A stretch of DNA of 64,000 nt from Sweltsa coloradensis (Eukaryota; Arthropoda; Insecta; Plecoptera; Chloroperlidae). The position numbers and the translations under genes were made by a program. Below the pieces are notes generated by a model. The model had not been told where the DNA came from, made no database searches, and saw only the letters and a program-made list of their open reading frames with translations. The DNA is taken from positions 620,001 through 684,000 of the forward strand of contig JAMZAV010000161.1 in NCBI GenBank assembly GCA_024449915.1. The letters run 5' to 3'. Positions 23,253 to 35,360 of the stretch are shown here, piece after piece. Position 1 is the first letter of the stretch, and every line of letters begins with the position of its first letter.

Positions 23253-24902
23253 TCCTTATCTCGGCCAATTTTGATCGTTGGTACTCGGCAAAAAAAAACA
23301 CATTCCATAACTCGAGCTACATATTTGAGCCATGCTGTTAAATTTTCGGCAAAAAAAAATTCTCGCGGAAAAAATTATTTTGATCACAACAGATGTGTGA
23401 ATGGACGTTGACAGGTAGTAGAAACCCCAATTCCCCCCTCACTTCGAATGTTGCCATATCCTCAGAGAACGAGGCTCACCCTAAAGACACGTAAATTGCG
23501 GAGGTGTTTTCAATCAATATAACCAATGTTTATTGTAATTTCCAGTTTTATGATACGGTTTTTGTTTTTACATCTAACGAATTCGATTATGTTCCATGGT
23601 ATGTAATATTACAAATAATATGATCACACGATGAAGGTTCCATGTAGGCTTACCAATTAAATGAGTTATTCGAAATTATTTATTTATTTTTACATACTAA
23701 TATGTTGGGATGAAAGTTGGTAGAATGAAGACATATACACGCGACCCGACCAAACATTACTGTCATGGGATGCTACGCCGTATTGGAGTTCTCCTTGAAT
23801 AGCAATGCTAATTAATTTATGACTACCCTCCATCCCATGAATGAGACCTGTCGGCGCATCTGGCCTTGAAAGGTTTCTCAGCCCTGCCTGCGAGGTAATA
23901 AATATAACCCCCGCCCCCTGACCAACCGTCAAAACAACCCCTGTCGGTGAGCAGACCTCCTTGTACAAAAGTAAAAGAAGTTGCATATCTCACAGGCGTG
24001 TCGTGCGCTAGTAGTTCCGACTTTCACCGCAAAATTTGACAGCGCCCAGCCATTCATCGGACTCTTAACACTTAACATTACAGTAGACAAAAAAAAGGAA
24101 AATGTTTTGTGCCCTAGATATCGGTGTAAAGAACATTACTCAACCCTACTTTGTTGGTTTTAAAGCCAATTAGACCATTTTACATTGCGCGCAATAAAAC
24201 ATAAACAATACACGACTAAGCTAAACTTAAACTTAACATTGGTACCAGATAAAATCAAACCGTTTAACCTAATTTGTTACATAATTTGGTTTTAGTATTA
24301 ATGTATTTGTTTATTTTTAACGCTTTGATCAACTTGATATCAGAGTAAGCGTTTTAAGACTATAGCTTTCATCTCTATAAAAATACTAAAGAGTTTTTTA
24401 TGAGAACAATAACCGCTTTATTACTTTTTACGTTGTGACATATTGTTCTAAAATAACTGCCTGTTACGCAATAATGTTTTCCGTTTGCAATGAGTCTTTA
24501 TACTTTATAGCCACTCACCGGTTTATAGCGAATATAAATTGAGCAATAATCGTGATTCAGTAAAACACAAACTAATAACAACCACAAAAATCAAGGGACG
24601 CTATTACAGCAAGTAATTATGTTTTTATTGGTCAAATCAAACATATTGTTTCTCTACTTATTTTGATTTCTACAATATCGGTTTGATACATCAATCAATC
24701 AATATTTGTTAATCAGAATACTACGAAAATGTCGCAATGTTTCATGGGTCTGAGTACGCGAAGTATTTTACCTAAAAAATAATTAACTCGAGTAGGTCCT
24801 ACGAATGTATACGGCAATTAATAATTTAATTCATGTTTGATAAGAAAAATGTTGCTTGAAACTAGCCTCTGTTGTCCTATGTTGGAAAAGAATATATAAG
24901 GA
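23253..24902. other. Gene-free DNA
   Basis: A pair of CTCGGCAAAAAAAA / TTCGGCAAAAAAAAA words at 23285 and 23345 hints at a small duplication. The 98-codon minus-strand frame at 23690-23986 lies in a locally GC-richer patch with no known domain. Confidence 0.4.
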
Positions 24903-25110
24903 TTTATTTATTTATTTATTTAACGTCTATCCTATTTGTTTAAAAACTGATTTACAAAGGAGGACAACTAAATAAATCTACTTACATAGCTGCAGACACA
25001 ACAATGAACTAACAGTTAAGTAAATATTTGAAATACTAATATTACAACAACGATGTATTAGAACACAATAATTTTGGTAACAAATTCAAAAAGGATTAGA
25101 ACTTTACTTG
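24903..25110 (-). repeat. LINE-type 3' tail, copy 2
   Basis: Reverse complement aligns with 9611-9850 (see there). Its A-rich end is the (ATTT)n run at 24903-24922. The copies share most positions over about 200 bp. Confidence 0.7.
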
Positions 25111-25730
25111 TTTAACAATAGATCTTTGGTATAACGTTCTAACGCATTGTCGTGCGTTTATTCTGAACTTAAGAGCAAACTTAACTTGAATTATCTTAAC
25201 AGTTCATGATTGAAAAGTAAGTTGTTGCCAAGAAGCATGTTGCGCGAGATTTACTCTGCAAGACTTAAACTTCCCGCTTTCACTAAGCCCACGGAATTGT
25301 TTACCCGCGTGACGCGCTATGGCAACAAAGATTATGTCTGGATTATCAACATTCTGTCACGTGGAAGCTGCAACTAACTTAACTTTTATCTGATTTAAAA
25401 GTTTCAAAGTTATGCTTCTTTTGATACCATAATATTAATGTAAACTTAACATTAGTAATTACATGCATCAACACTTACCTTAATTGTGTTTACCATAATA
25501 CTATTTAAACTATCAATTTTCTTGTATTACTCCCCACGACACGTCATTATCGACATTAAAACAGAAGTCTAAAATTAAATTAAATAGTAATACTAATATA
25601 ATATTTTTCTATACTCTTGTTTCCAACGTAAGTCATGTCAAGGGTTGGTGACCTCTTGTTTTCTTGGGCAAACAGAGTTAATTACACATCGGATTGTCAG
25701 GCATGCCGTGTGGCTACTGAGACCCGGCAC
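25111..25730. other. Gene-free DNA
   Basis: No coding region recognised. Ends in GGCATGCC and GTGTGGCTACTGA beside the box array. Confidence 0.5.
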
Positions 25731-25748
25731 CTCCACCATAAGTTCCCT
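25731..25748 (-). repeat. Conserved 20-bp box, copy 3
   Basis: GACCCGGCACCTCCACCA on the top strand, so TGGTGGAGGTGCCGGGTC on the minus strand. The base before the T is A instead of T. Confidence 0.8.
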
Positions 25749-25923
25749 AACAAAATAATGTTGTACACGTTATGACTTGCTATACTATGTGATTGCTGAT
25801 TATTTACACATTCTTTACTTGTATAACACTAACAATATGTCCATACGTCGATTTTATAAATCTATGGTACGACAGAAACTTCCTAAGGAAATTTATAATA
25901 AAATATATAAAATAAAATAGTTT

Positions 25924-25940
25924 GACCCGGCACCTCCACC
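25924..25940 (-). repeat. Conserved 20-bp box, copy 4
   Basis: Core GGTGGAGGTGCCGGGTC on the minus strand, but preceded by C. The TGG expected of a tRNA primer-binding site is therefore broken to CGG here. Confidence 0.75.
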
Positions 25941-26056
25941 GTCAGTTAAATCCTAACATATCTTACGCGTTTTCTGATATGTACAACCAACAATGTGTTT
26001 AGTTTGCATCATTTATTGTAAATCAATGGTCATAAAATATGACCAACAACCTGCGA

Positions 26057-26076
26057 GACCCGGCACCTCCACCAAA
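26057..26076 (-). repeat. Conserved 20-bp box, copy 5
   Basis: Full consensus on the minus strand, preceded by GCA. A perfect small hairpin GGTCATA-TTT-TATGACC lies just beyond its GGGTC end. Confidence 0.8.
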
Positions 26077-26180
26077 TGCGGACATAATTCATGAAGGGTA
26101 CTGTAAATAACTCGACAACTACTAACTATTTGACAAACAACCTCTTTAGTTCGAAATGATATTAATAATCCGTTACCGCG

Positions 26181-28340
26181 ATATTTTAAAGTATTCGTCA
26201 TGGACTTTATTTGGACATTTTGCACATAAACTACAATCTGTTTACGTATTATTCTGAGACTCCTCGCAATACATAGCTAGGAGGCAAAAATATCGAGAAT
26301 TGCTCGATTTTAACAATTTTGCACTATATCGTTCTTTCCCGAACCCTTCAAGTTTTCTTCCCTTAATTGTAACTCAATTTAACTGTTTATTGTTGTTACT
26401 TATTTAAGTAGTTTGCCTTTGATTGTATTGAGACTAGAAAATGACGAGGAGGTAAATGTAGAATGGTTTAATATATTATTTCCTATCCGTGCTATATATA
26501 TTAACTTGGCGGGTGTATTCAAGTCTTTATATCAAGAGTCTCACAATTTTGCGCAAAAATTCAATTTGCATCTGTATACACAAGTATTTGATAGAAAAAC
26601 TACAAAGAAAATGCGGACTTTTAGTAGAAATTTAAAAAAGAGATAGAATCCATTAGTGCAAGAAGATCCTGAGTTGTGTATATTGCTGGTGTGTTGATAT
26701 GGCATGACGGAGTAATATCTCTTACGAAAACATTCTAGCAAACCTTTCAAATTTGACGAGTATTGTTGCTTTTATTTATGTCTCTCTGTGGAATTTCTCT
26801 ATCGTACAGTCACCACTTTTAGGGAGGGCGGCTGACTCATGGTTACTATTTTATATGTTTGCCTAGTTATCGTTAATTATAATCAGTGCCATTTTCATTT
26901 AAAAAAAGTGCCAAATTTAGTAACTTTTATAATATGGGCAAGAGTATGATCTGTTATTTTAACGATAATGATAAATCGGTTTTATTTGCAGATATACTAG
27001 AAATCATATTAACATGAAAATAGCGTTATTGTTAAATTGTGAAACCTTTTCGAGTGTTTACTTTCTCACTACTTACTTTCAAACCACATAATTAAAATCA
27101 AGATAAAATTAATTTTGAGTTTCAAATTAAAAATTGATAAACTAACTTTGGTGCATTCTTTTATTTCTTTTCGTTCAAAGCCACCTTATGGCAGCTTCTT
27201 GCACTTTAAATGAAATATCTTACCGCTTTAGTTGAAAGAAAGTTAATAACATTGAAATTGTGTTACAAAAAAGTACGAATCCCATTTATAACTTATTCAC
27301 TACGCATAGGAAAATATTGGGTTTTAGATTACCGAAGCGAAATAAATTCGCGCGTAATGGCCACAGTCAGCTCTCTTCTTACTCGGAATTCTGCCAATAT
27401 GGCTCACTCAATTACCACTATGTGCATTTTAAGCTCACATAGTTAACGTACACGAAATAACAATATCATTTTTTAAATTTTTCTCTTTCTCAACGCATTT
27501 TAAAATTCATCTCGGTTCGATAAACTGTTCGTCGGGATATCGAAATACTCTTAGCTACCTGATCAAAAAACAGCGTTGAGAACCTCCAATTAGAGGCATT
27601 TGCCTTCGCCAGTTATCGCATCGTAGATTCCACAGCATGGAATCCTTCCAAGTAATTTACCGGTTAAAAAGGGGAAAATTCTTTCACCCCCGTATATCGA
27701 TTCCGTTGTCCTGTGTTGAAAAATGTATACGAAGGCGAAAATTCGTGCGTATCTCTAGAAATATTCTGGCCAATTCTGAGCTTGTGTCTGCTGGTTATTA
27801 ATCCCCTGCTGTTTGGCATTGGGCAGATTAGACCCCCATGATGTGGGTGGGGGGTGGGGTGGGGGGTGCTAAATTATTTCTAGGCCCTCGCTGTAGTCTT
27901 TGATGTAGGGTGGGCTGTTTTGCGGAGAGCTATGTAGCGGCGATGCCTATCTGTTTTGTGGAACCCATAAACGTTTTTCATGTCTCACCATTGCTGTCCT
28001 TTGATGTAATGGTAATCGGAACTATTGTGTTTGGTTATTGGTGAATTCAATGGAGATGTAATAACAGACTGACAGACATATTGCTGCTTTGTCCATTATA
28101 TTTCGCTATCTTGTCAAGTTGTGTTAACCGAATAATGAACGATGTAGTGGATATGCTGTGAAATAATGGATAATGGAATGTCATGATTCATTCCTGAGAT
28201 TGATTAAGATAGCTTTCTGTTTATTTTGAATGGGATTCTATTTCTTTTACTTATTCTCATACTTGACACTTGCCTTCTAAACACATATACTTATTGATTT
28301 TGTTTCATATTCTATAAATCTAGGCATATCAGTAGTAGTA
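26181..28340. other. Gene-free DNA with a G-quadruplex-like run
   Basis: Overlapping 60-78 codon frames near 26413 and 27210 lack domains. 27845-27867 reads GGGTGGGGGGTGGGGTGGGG and meets the usual G-quadruplex pattern. About 27560-28010 is GC-richer than average with no repeat signature and could be a conserved non-coding element. Confidence 0.4.
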
Positions 28341-28402
28341 CAACTTTATTTTTAAAACAAAGCTTTGCCTTAACATTAAGGTTGCCTTAAGACACAGAAT
28401 AA
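28341..28402. repeat. Dispersed repeat D, copy 1
   Basis: AAGGTTGCCTTAAGACACAG and AATAAC match 40848-40872 with two differences. Upstream T-rich DNA with TTTATTTTTA is similar in both. Probably a shared element end, class unknown. Confidence 0.5.
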
Positions 28403-29400
28403 CAAAAATTAATTAATTAACATTTGAACAAATTTCTTTTAACAATAAGTAAAATTAGTTACATAGTATGAAAAAATGAAATGAAGTGAAAAATGAAGTG
28501 TGAAGTATGATTTATGAAGTATAAAAATAACAAATATTTATTTATACATGTTACTTCTTGCTTTGGCCATATAGATGATTTCTAAAAATCAAATATATTA
28601 TATATGTATTTATTTTTTTAAAGCAAGGAGCACAAACGTCATAAATAAAACTCGCATTTAGTCTAAATAAAAAAAATCCGGTTTCGTTCATTAAGAGCCC
28701 GATCACCTCAATTTCCTTTACATATCATGTTTGGTGAGAAAATATGGGACGGTAGCCTCGTAGATGTCTTTCTTTTCTCGATCCACCTTCTCCGCATAGT
28801 ACATTGACGTCCCATGTTTTCAGAAGGTCCACTAAATCTAAACCTCGTATCATTTAGCCTCCAAACTTTCTGCATTTTACTATTTGCTTGATGATTATAA
28901 TATACTCAAAATTGATTGACTGCTGGCCAACTGATATTGGATGACCACGGGGATCCAGCCAGCTTATTAATCGGGACAAAGTACAAGTTTACACAAAGAA
29001 ATAGAATTGCGAAATAGAAACAACAAATGTATGAAATTAATATTTATGAACAGTGTTGTAAAGATGATGATGCAAAATGACTATGGAACGCTTCTGAACA
29101 GTGAGGAAAAAGCACTTGCTTGTATTCTGTCTTTAAAAAATCGATTATGCAACCGTTTATTTACCCGCCCAAAATGATTCATTGGGTCCTAAATATATTA
29201 TCTAAACATTTTACTAACTGAAGTAACCATGATGTAATTATATATATTATTTCTCTTTTTTCATTATCTACATATTTAACATTTTGTAATTCTATCACCC
29301 AATAATTCATGTCTTTTGGTGCTATAATAATAATTATTATTATATTTCTCACTTTCCATGTCAGATATCTATTTTGTTGTATCAACCAAAGGTCTTCACC
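28403..29400. other. Gene-free DNA
   Basis: No repeat signature recognised. About 28690-28990 is more complex and less AT-rich than its surroundings. A 68-codon minus-strand frame at 29179-29385 is AT-driven. Confidence 0.4.
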
Positions 29401-29498
29401 TGTCTTCTAATACAATTTCTTTTTATTTGCAGGTATGTGATGCAGGATATTCCTTCAGATATTTGACGGGTCTCAAGTGTCGTATGCTGGTGGTGAGT
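29400..29498 (+). other. Candidate exon or recursive splice site
   Basis: The acceptor is TTCTAATAC (branch-like) followed by TTTCTTTTTATTTGCAG ending at 29432. The donor is G|GTGAGT at 29493. The 60 bases between (29433-29492) are a multiple of three. One frame is open, giving VCDAGYSFRYLTGLKCRMLV; the other two have stops. The two cysteines and GYSF recall extracellular disulfide modules, but I cannot assign a family. The segment also begins GTATGT, so acceptor and donor are juxtaposed (CAG|GTATGT) as in recursive-splicing sites. No neighbouring exon is visible in the window. Confidence 0.4.
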
Positions 29499-32198
29499 TT
29501 AAGTACTACTTATTGTTTCCATCTCTTCCGTTAAATTTTTATCGGATTTCTTCCTACATGAATATGACATATTTCTGGGATTTTACGATCCTGCGTATAT
29601 ATTTTTACAGCGGCAAAATAATTTAAATCCCTGGAATTATTAAATGCTCCTGGCTCTAAAGCTCACATCTGTTTACATAGCGAAACAGAATTCCGCCTTG
29701 GATGAATTCGTATTTCTTTTCAATCTAAGACAAGATTTGAAAGACTCCTTTACGGGAATGTTGAATATTATTTTTCTGTATAAGGATGACTGCTTTTCGT
29801 GAAGGTTTCAAGCCAAAACCCAAATGTGTGGAAAATTGAATTTTTTAAATTCCATACCCATTGTAAGCATGTAAACCCCTCTTACTCTTGATACGGCCTA
29901 TCAGCGATAGCGACCGTATAGCGCAGGGGTGTACAATAGCAGCACAACATACGCCCACACAAGGGTGCCCAAAGAATACGCTGCGACAGCTTACACTATT
30001 TTACCATTATTTATTGTTTTAAGAGGATTATAAGACATGCGTTTTAGGCAAATTCATATTCGCCGGCTGCTGACATCACAGTTGTTTGACATTTTACACA
30101 GGTGTCACAGAAGCGAATAAAATAGCTCTACAGTTATTTTAATTGCTCAAAATAAATAATTTTGAATATATATTGATTTTAACGATTTTGTTGGAAAGTC
30201 CAAAATCAATCATTTTTTTAATTGTTTTATATTGATAATCTACGACTGCAGGTCTGTACTTGTATGCTTTCTTGACAATATGCAAAGTCCCATGTACGTT
30301 GGGTACGAACGAATAGCTGTTTGCCAACTGTAAAATGTGTCCTTTTCCCTCTTTTACTAAAGTGAGGCTTGTCTCAAATAGTCAACACTGTATATCTAAA
30401 CCCGTTTATGGGATGTATTTCACACAGAGGTATCAATATAATGCCCTGATATCACATCGATGATTACACAAGTCTCAACGTATTTGTTCTAGACACACAG
30501 TTGTGTTGAGGACTGTTGACTTCACAACTGTTGACCTAGCGACATTGCACAAGGGACAACGTTCATGATGCATACTAGTGGTAGTGGCTGGTGAACGGAG
30601 GTGTGATGCATTGACACACAACGACCCTAGCTCACACAAACCAAATTACACCTTTACTCTACTAATCAACTGTATGAAAAATAAACATGTAGCACTAAAA
30701 CCAGGAATCTTGGAATGTAGTCTTAACACATCAATTACTATTTGTCAAAGACCACAATATAAATTTTATGAGATTATTTTTTTAATGTCCATCATACTCA
30801 AATTTTAAAATAGAAAATACATTACCCCAATATATTTATAAATTGGGTTAAAGGAAGGCTGAACTTAACAAAACAATAGTTTATTTACAGATGTCATACG
30901 AAAAAATCGCCTTGAAATCAAATGTTAAAATAGGTACTAATATGCTCGTTATGTAGGAGGTTTATGAGCAGGAAAACTACAATACATCAATATTAATTTC
31001 TTCCTTACTTTATGCATGTATATTTGAAATAATAACGACTTTCGCTACTTCTCGCCACTAAAAGCCCAGCGCTTAAAACTCTATAAACTATAGCCCAATC
31101 TATACACTCGAAAGCACACTTGTTGACTATATACCTTATCACTTACTAGAATCATAATTCACAATAGTGGTGAGCAAATGACTAATAATATCTTGCATTT
31201 AGTAATAATTACCCATCAACAGTTTAACAACGGCCACCATTTCCGCCAAATTTAACACCCTCCCCTTCTCTCGTCTTGCCGACTGTTCGTGAACTTACTC
31301 CTTTGGTGAAAGACCCAGAATGACGAGTTTATGAACAGACGGGTGGACACACACCTTAATTGATTGATATATGCCTCTCAGTTCCATCTTCATCTCTATC
31401 ATTTGGCTCCTGGCTTCAAGTTTGATATTATAACAGCATTAATCTTGGAGAAATTGCGACCCGAGATTGTAGATAATTTCATGCCACTTGGACATACATA
31501 TTCACGAGAATTTGACTAGGAAATTTCCATTGTGGATCCTATGTAACTTTAATGAACATAAATTCTCTCCGCCCAAGTGTGCAAACTTGGGATTGGTTTG
31601 CAGAAGGCATTGGTATGAAAGCTATAGGCCCGACTGATGTGTAGTTAATTAAGGGCGAATATGTATGATACTTTTGTATCATCTGGTATTCCGAAGTCGT
31701 TCCGCCCTAAGGGGTGCGAAAGTTCTTGTGGTGGGAACGCACTCTGCGCGATAGGCTGTTTATCTTTGTGAAGTAGGTCTCTAGGATCCCGCTCCGAGAC
31801 CAAGCTTATGTGCGTAGAGTGTAGAATGTGCGTGACTGTGGTAAACCCGCGGTACTTATTGGATTTTGCGCAGAGGTGTCGTAGATATCAGGTTTATCTT
31901 AAGTACTCACAAACAATATTGATTAAAACTAAGTTATTTTCAAGAATGATCATTAATTGTAAACAATCACATATAAACACAGTTTACGAAGTAAATCTAC
32001 AAGTAACTTTTAGTTTTTTTTAGATTTTTATAATGGTGGCCAAATATTAATTACAACTTTTTAACAATTTACATGCACACGCAGACAACATAATCCAAAA
32101 CTAAGTCATAGATAAAATATAAAATATGATGTTCAGATAACCTAAGGTAATTGACATCTAGTAATAATACTTAATACTCTTGCACCCAATAAATATCA
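29499..32198. other. Gene-free DNA
   Basis: No coding region recognised. Several patches with mixed composition (29870-29990, 31560-31800) lack repeat copies in the window and could be single-copy conserved non-coding sequence, but this cannot be judged without another genome. Confidence 0.4.
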
Positions 32199-32202
32199 TT
32201 AA

Positions 32203-32841
32203 AGGGGTATTTAACCGCTAAACTAAAAAATATGTTTCATTCACGCTAACTAGTAATGAATTTAGCAATTACAGAAAAATTATTGGGGCCACCATGACCT
32301 CCCAAAAATTGTCAAACATGACATTTTTCGAGCTAGGTCCCATCGATAAAAATCTCCCATAAGAAATAACATGTGGACGATCTTTATGCCCCGTGACCTT
32401 GGAGGACTTTGATCCAAAAAATATTGGCCATTAGTGACGTACTCGACAGCCTTTTCTGTAAATTCTCTATATTTTGTTTTGTAATTTGGGCAAGTAGTTC
32501 GGTCAAAATATGCTGATTACCAAGATGGGGTGTGATTTTGGAATGCATTTTTTTGCGTGTTTGAGGGTATATTTGGGCACAGTTTCAAGACACGATGTAA
32601 AAAATTTGCATTATAGATTGGTACTTTGCTCTAGTATCTATGTGGACCAAAAAAGAAGCAGGTTAAAGCCGATTTAGGAAATTTTCCAAAACACCAATTT
32701 TCGCCAATTTCTGGATCAAAAAAATTCAAAAATTCGTGTTAAATCACAGTTACAAGATATAAATTTTTAAACGGTCATTTAAGTGTAGTATTGTGCTATA
32801 GATCACGTGGTAAAAAATAATTTTTGGGGTTTTTAGCCCCT
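32203..32841. mobile_element. TTAA-flanked MITE (piggyBac/Kolobok-like)
   Basis: Left end TTAA|AGGGGTATTTAACC, right end GGTTTTTAGCCCCT|TTAA. The terminal inverted repeats begin AGGGG and are flanked on both sides by TTAA, the target duplication used by piggyBac and Kolobok superfamilies. The 639-bp interior has no transposase frame. The termini do not show the usual piggyBac CCC start, so the superfamily stays open. Confidence 0.65.
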
Positions 32842-32845
32842 TTAA

Positions 32846-34950
32846 CGCATCACAAGTTTTTACAGGGTGATGGTGTGGATGAACGACAGTGAAATATCAC
32901 CTAAAACCTAAAACGTTTCGTCAAAATAAATTGTTGTTATCTAGATACATAGTATAAAGTTGTCTCTGACAAAATATTATTTATTTATGATACAAGAGAA
33001 AAAATCAAATACTTACATATTGGGAGTGTTTTCGGGGTTCAAGTATTCAAGTATAAACGAACTGTGACTTTCGATATTTTCATATTTCACTTTATTTTTT
33101 TTTAAATTAATCATATTTTGTATGTGTTATGTTATACAATGTATTTTCTCGATTTGGTTTGTGTGAAGCTGATAATATTTAATACAACTCATAAATCACG
33201 TCATTTCTGTATTGTACTATTAATTAAAAACAATCCGTCCACTTCTTAATTTTTGTATTAAATTTTATGATGCATTTTGGTTTACTTATATTATTTACTT
33301 ATTTACTTATACTTATATAGTAACTTTAGTAGGTGTTTTCTGTGTGTTTTAACCAACAGCAATTATAATAAGCAGAAGTACATAGCGACATTGTCTTTTT
33401 TTAAAGAACTTACAATCGTAAGTTTCCTTGGTATTGTGTGTTCTCTTCGTTTGCAAACAACGATAAGGTATAAGTTTGAAATATTCCTATTTGTTTATAT
33501 CCTGCAAACTACCAAAAGTACTCAAACTTTATACCTTATTACTTACCTTATTAAAGTCGACAAACAAACATTTCTAAATTGAGTTTTAAAGTAGCAAAAT
33601 ACGAGCTTAAAATAATACGTCGGTTACATTCTGTCAAAGTAATTGCTTGCAGTGGTATCGCTGGTTTTCAGTTAATTCTGTTTTGTCTGCGTGGCGTACA
33701 TGACAGGGATATAGTGAGTGACAGGCTTGGCAGGCGAGACTTTGTTTTTAATAATATTGGGCGTAAACGTTTGCGAAATCCAGACTTCAAATCAGACGTG
33801 TACGCAGATGTCTGTCTAAACTGCCTCGTGGGTTGGGAACCATTGTAAGATATTTTGTAATTGAGGTTAGTTAATTATTTATTTATCGATATTTGTATCC
33901 TTACAAATAACATTTTGATTATTTCAATATAAAATAACATAACAGTACGAAAACATGTTGTAAAACGAAAATTTATTAAACTTTGTCGAGTTTGGACAAA
34001 TTATTGCACTCATTTAACAGATTCATCGCAAAATAATTAACAAAACCTTACTTCGTCAGTTGAACTTTGAACTACTATTTTAGACAGGGAATGGTTATAT
34101 CCATTTATGCATGTAAATAAACAACAAAGTTATCACAATAAACTCATATGAAATAAAACCGGTCAGCTGTAGTTATCAGCTAAAAACTCCCTAGACAAGT
34201 TAATTCACATGACAATTTGTAATGCTTATGTACGACACCCTTCGGACTACACATTTGTGTGGGGTTCGACAGCTGTCAAAGAAATTAAATGAAGCTTCAA
34301 TGTATCTCTTTAGAGCTGTCAATCCAAGATGTTTTGCCGTCGTAGTGAGTGACGCTCGTCAGACATAGTGTAGTAGACATTTGTGAATGTAACTATGAAT
34401 AAACCAATTAAAAGTACATGTTTAAATCGGTTGTATTTAAATTTTTATTGACTAATTACATTTATAAAATTGTTTATGTTTCCAAAATTGAATCAAGTCA
34501 ATCGAATTGAATTATTAATCAATCTTTTGAGACTAGAGGCTCCAATGATCATTCATCTGAGATTATTGTTACGTTCATCTCTTGAGACCTTGTTGCGAGT
34601 ATAAGCAATAAATCATAATTTTGAAAATATTTATGAACTTATTTTATTAATATTTTAAAATAATATTTCAATTCAATTCGAACTGCAATTGACGTCAGAT
34701 CTCAATTATTGCATCATACCACAATGAATTGTGCCTACCCCTTATACGAAACTGAAATTGTCTGTTGTAATTTTCATTATAATATATTTCTGAAAATATA
34801 AACGAATATCTCAATAATTCAATTACTTAAAGTTGTTTTAATTTTGTATGGTAAACAGTTTTTATTCATCATACTGAGAACCACGTTGCTAATAAAATGC
34901 TAGCCTGTCATTTATGTACAACATTCAGCTTACTTTAATGAATGAAAACG
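32846..34950. other. Gene-free DNA
   Basis: Consecutive frames at 33277-33582 and 33579-33848 begin with weak or non-ATG starts, have no domain and are probably chance. A CRE-like TGACGTCA is at about 34690. About 34240-34400 is a GC-richer patch. Confidence 0.4.
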
Positions 34951-34990
34951 TATTCTGAACAATAAGAATATTTTATTTCTTATTCAGAAT
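34951..34990. repeat. Small inverted repeat
   Basis: ATTCTGAACAATAAGAA and its inverse TTCTTATTCAGAAT enclose TATTTTAT. The arms pair over about 14 bases with a small bulge. Confidence 0.7.
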
Positions 34991-35272
34991 GTTGTCCCTA
35001 ATGAAATGGTACAATAAAAAAATATTCATGAGTCGTCCCTTTTATGATTTAAATTATTATAACGAAGTCATGGCCTTCAGAGATGGGGGCCCAAGTAGTC
35101 AGACGAGATCTTTATGGATCACTTGTTCCTGCCCTTGTTCTGTTCCTGCTTTCCGGGTTCGAGTCCTTTTTATACGGTCTCTGCTTTCATGTTTCATGTT
35201 CATGTTTATTTGTTTGTTGACCGAGTAAATGGTGTATTTGTAATTGAAAGTAGTTTGAGATACATATGATAA
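34991..35272. other. Spacer with a weak B-box-like word
   Basis: CCGGGTTCGAGTCC at about 35153-35167 resembles a B box. No A box or second copy was found. Confidence 0.25.
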
Positions 35273-35360
35273 CACTCACTCACTCACTCACTCACTCACT
35301 CACTCACTCACTCACTCACTCACTCACTCACTCACTCACTCACTCACTCACTCACTCACT
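35273..35360. repeat. (CACT)22 microsatellite
   Basis: Perfect tetranucleotide run of 88 bp, uninterrupted and therefore probably length-variable. Confidence 0.98.

Larger units (their letters stand above)
25731..26180 (-). repeat. Array of three box-containing units
   Basis: Three minus-strand boxes lie at 25731, 25924 and 26057, giving spacings of 193 and 133 bp. Between boxes, CCATNGATTTA...ACANATTGTT...GT(T)NTACA recurs in both intervals when read on the minus strand. The units are therefore homologous but far more diverged than the boxes. The array end on the right is not sharply defined. Confidence 0.6.

Noticed and set aside
33277..33848. Two overlapping plus-strand frames (101 and 89 codons) that could be an operon-like pair or exons
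   Set aside because: The second starts at TTG, not ATG. Composition is AT-driven in the first; no domains or splice sites support either.
35273..35360. CRISPR-like array
   Set aside because: It is a pure CACT tetranucleotide run with no spacers.
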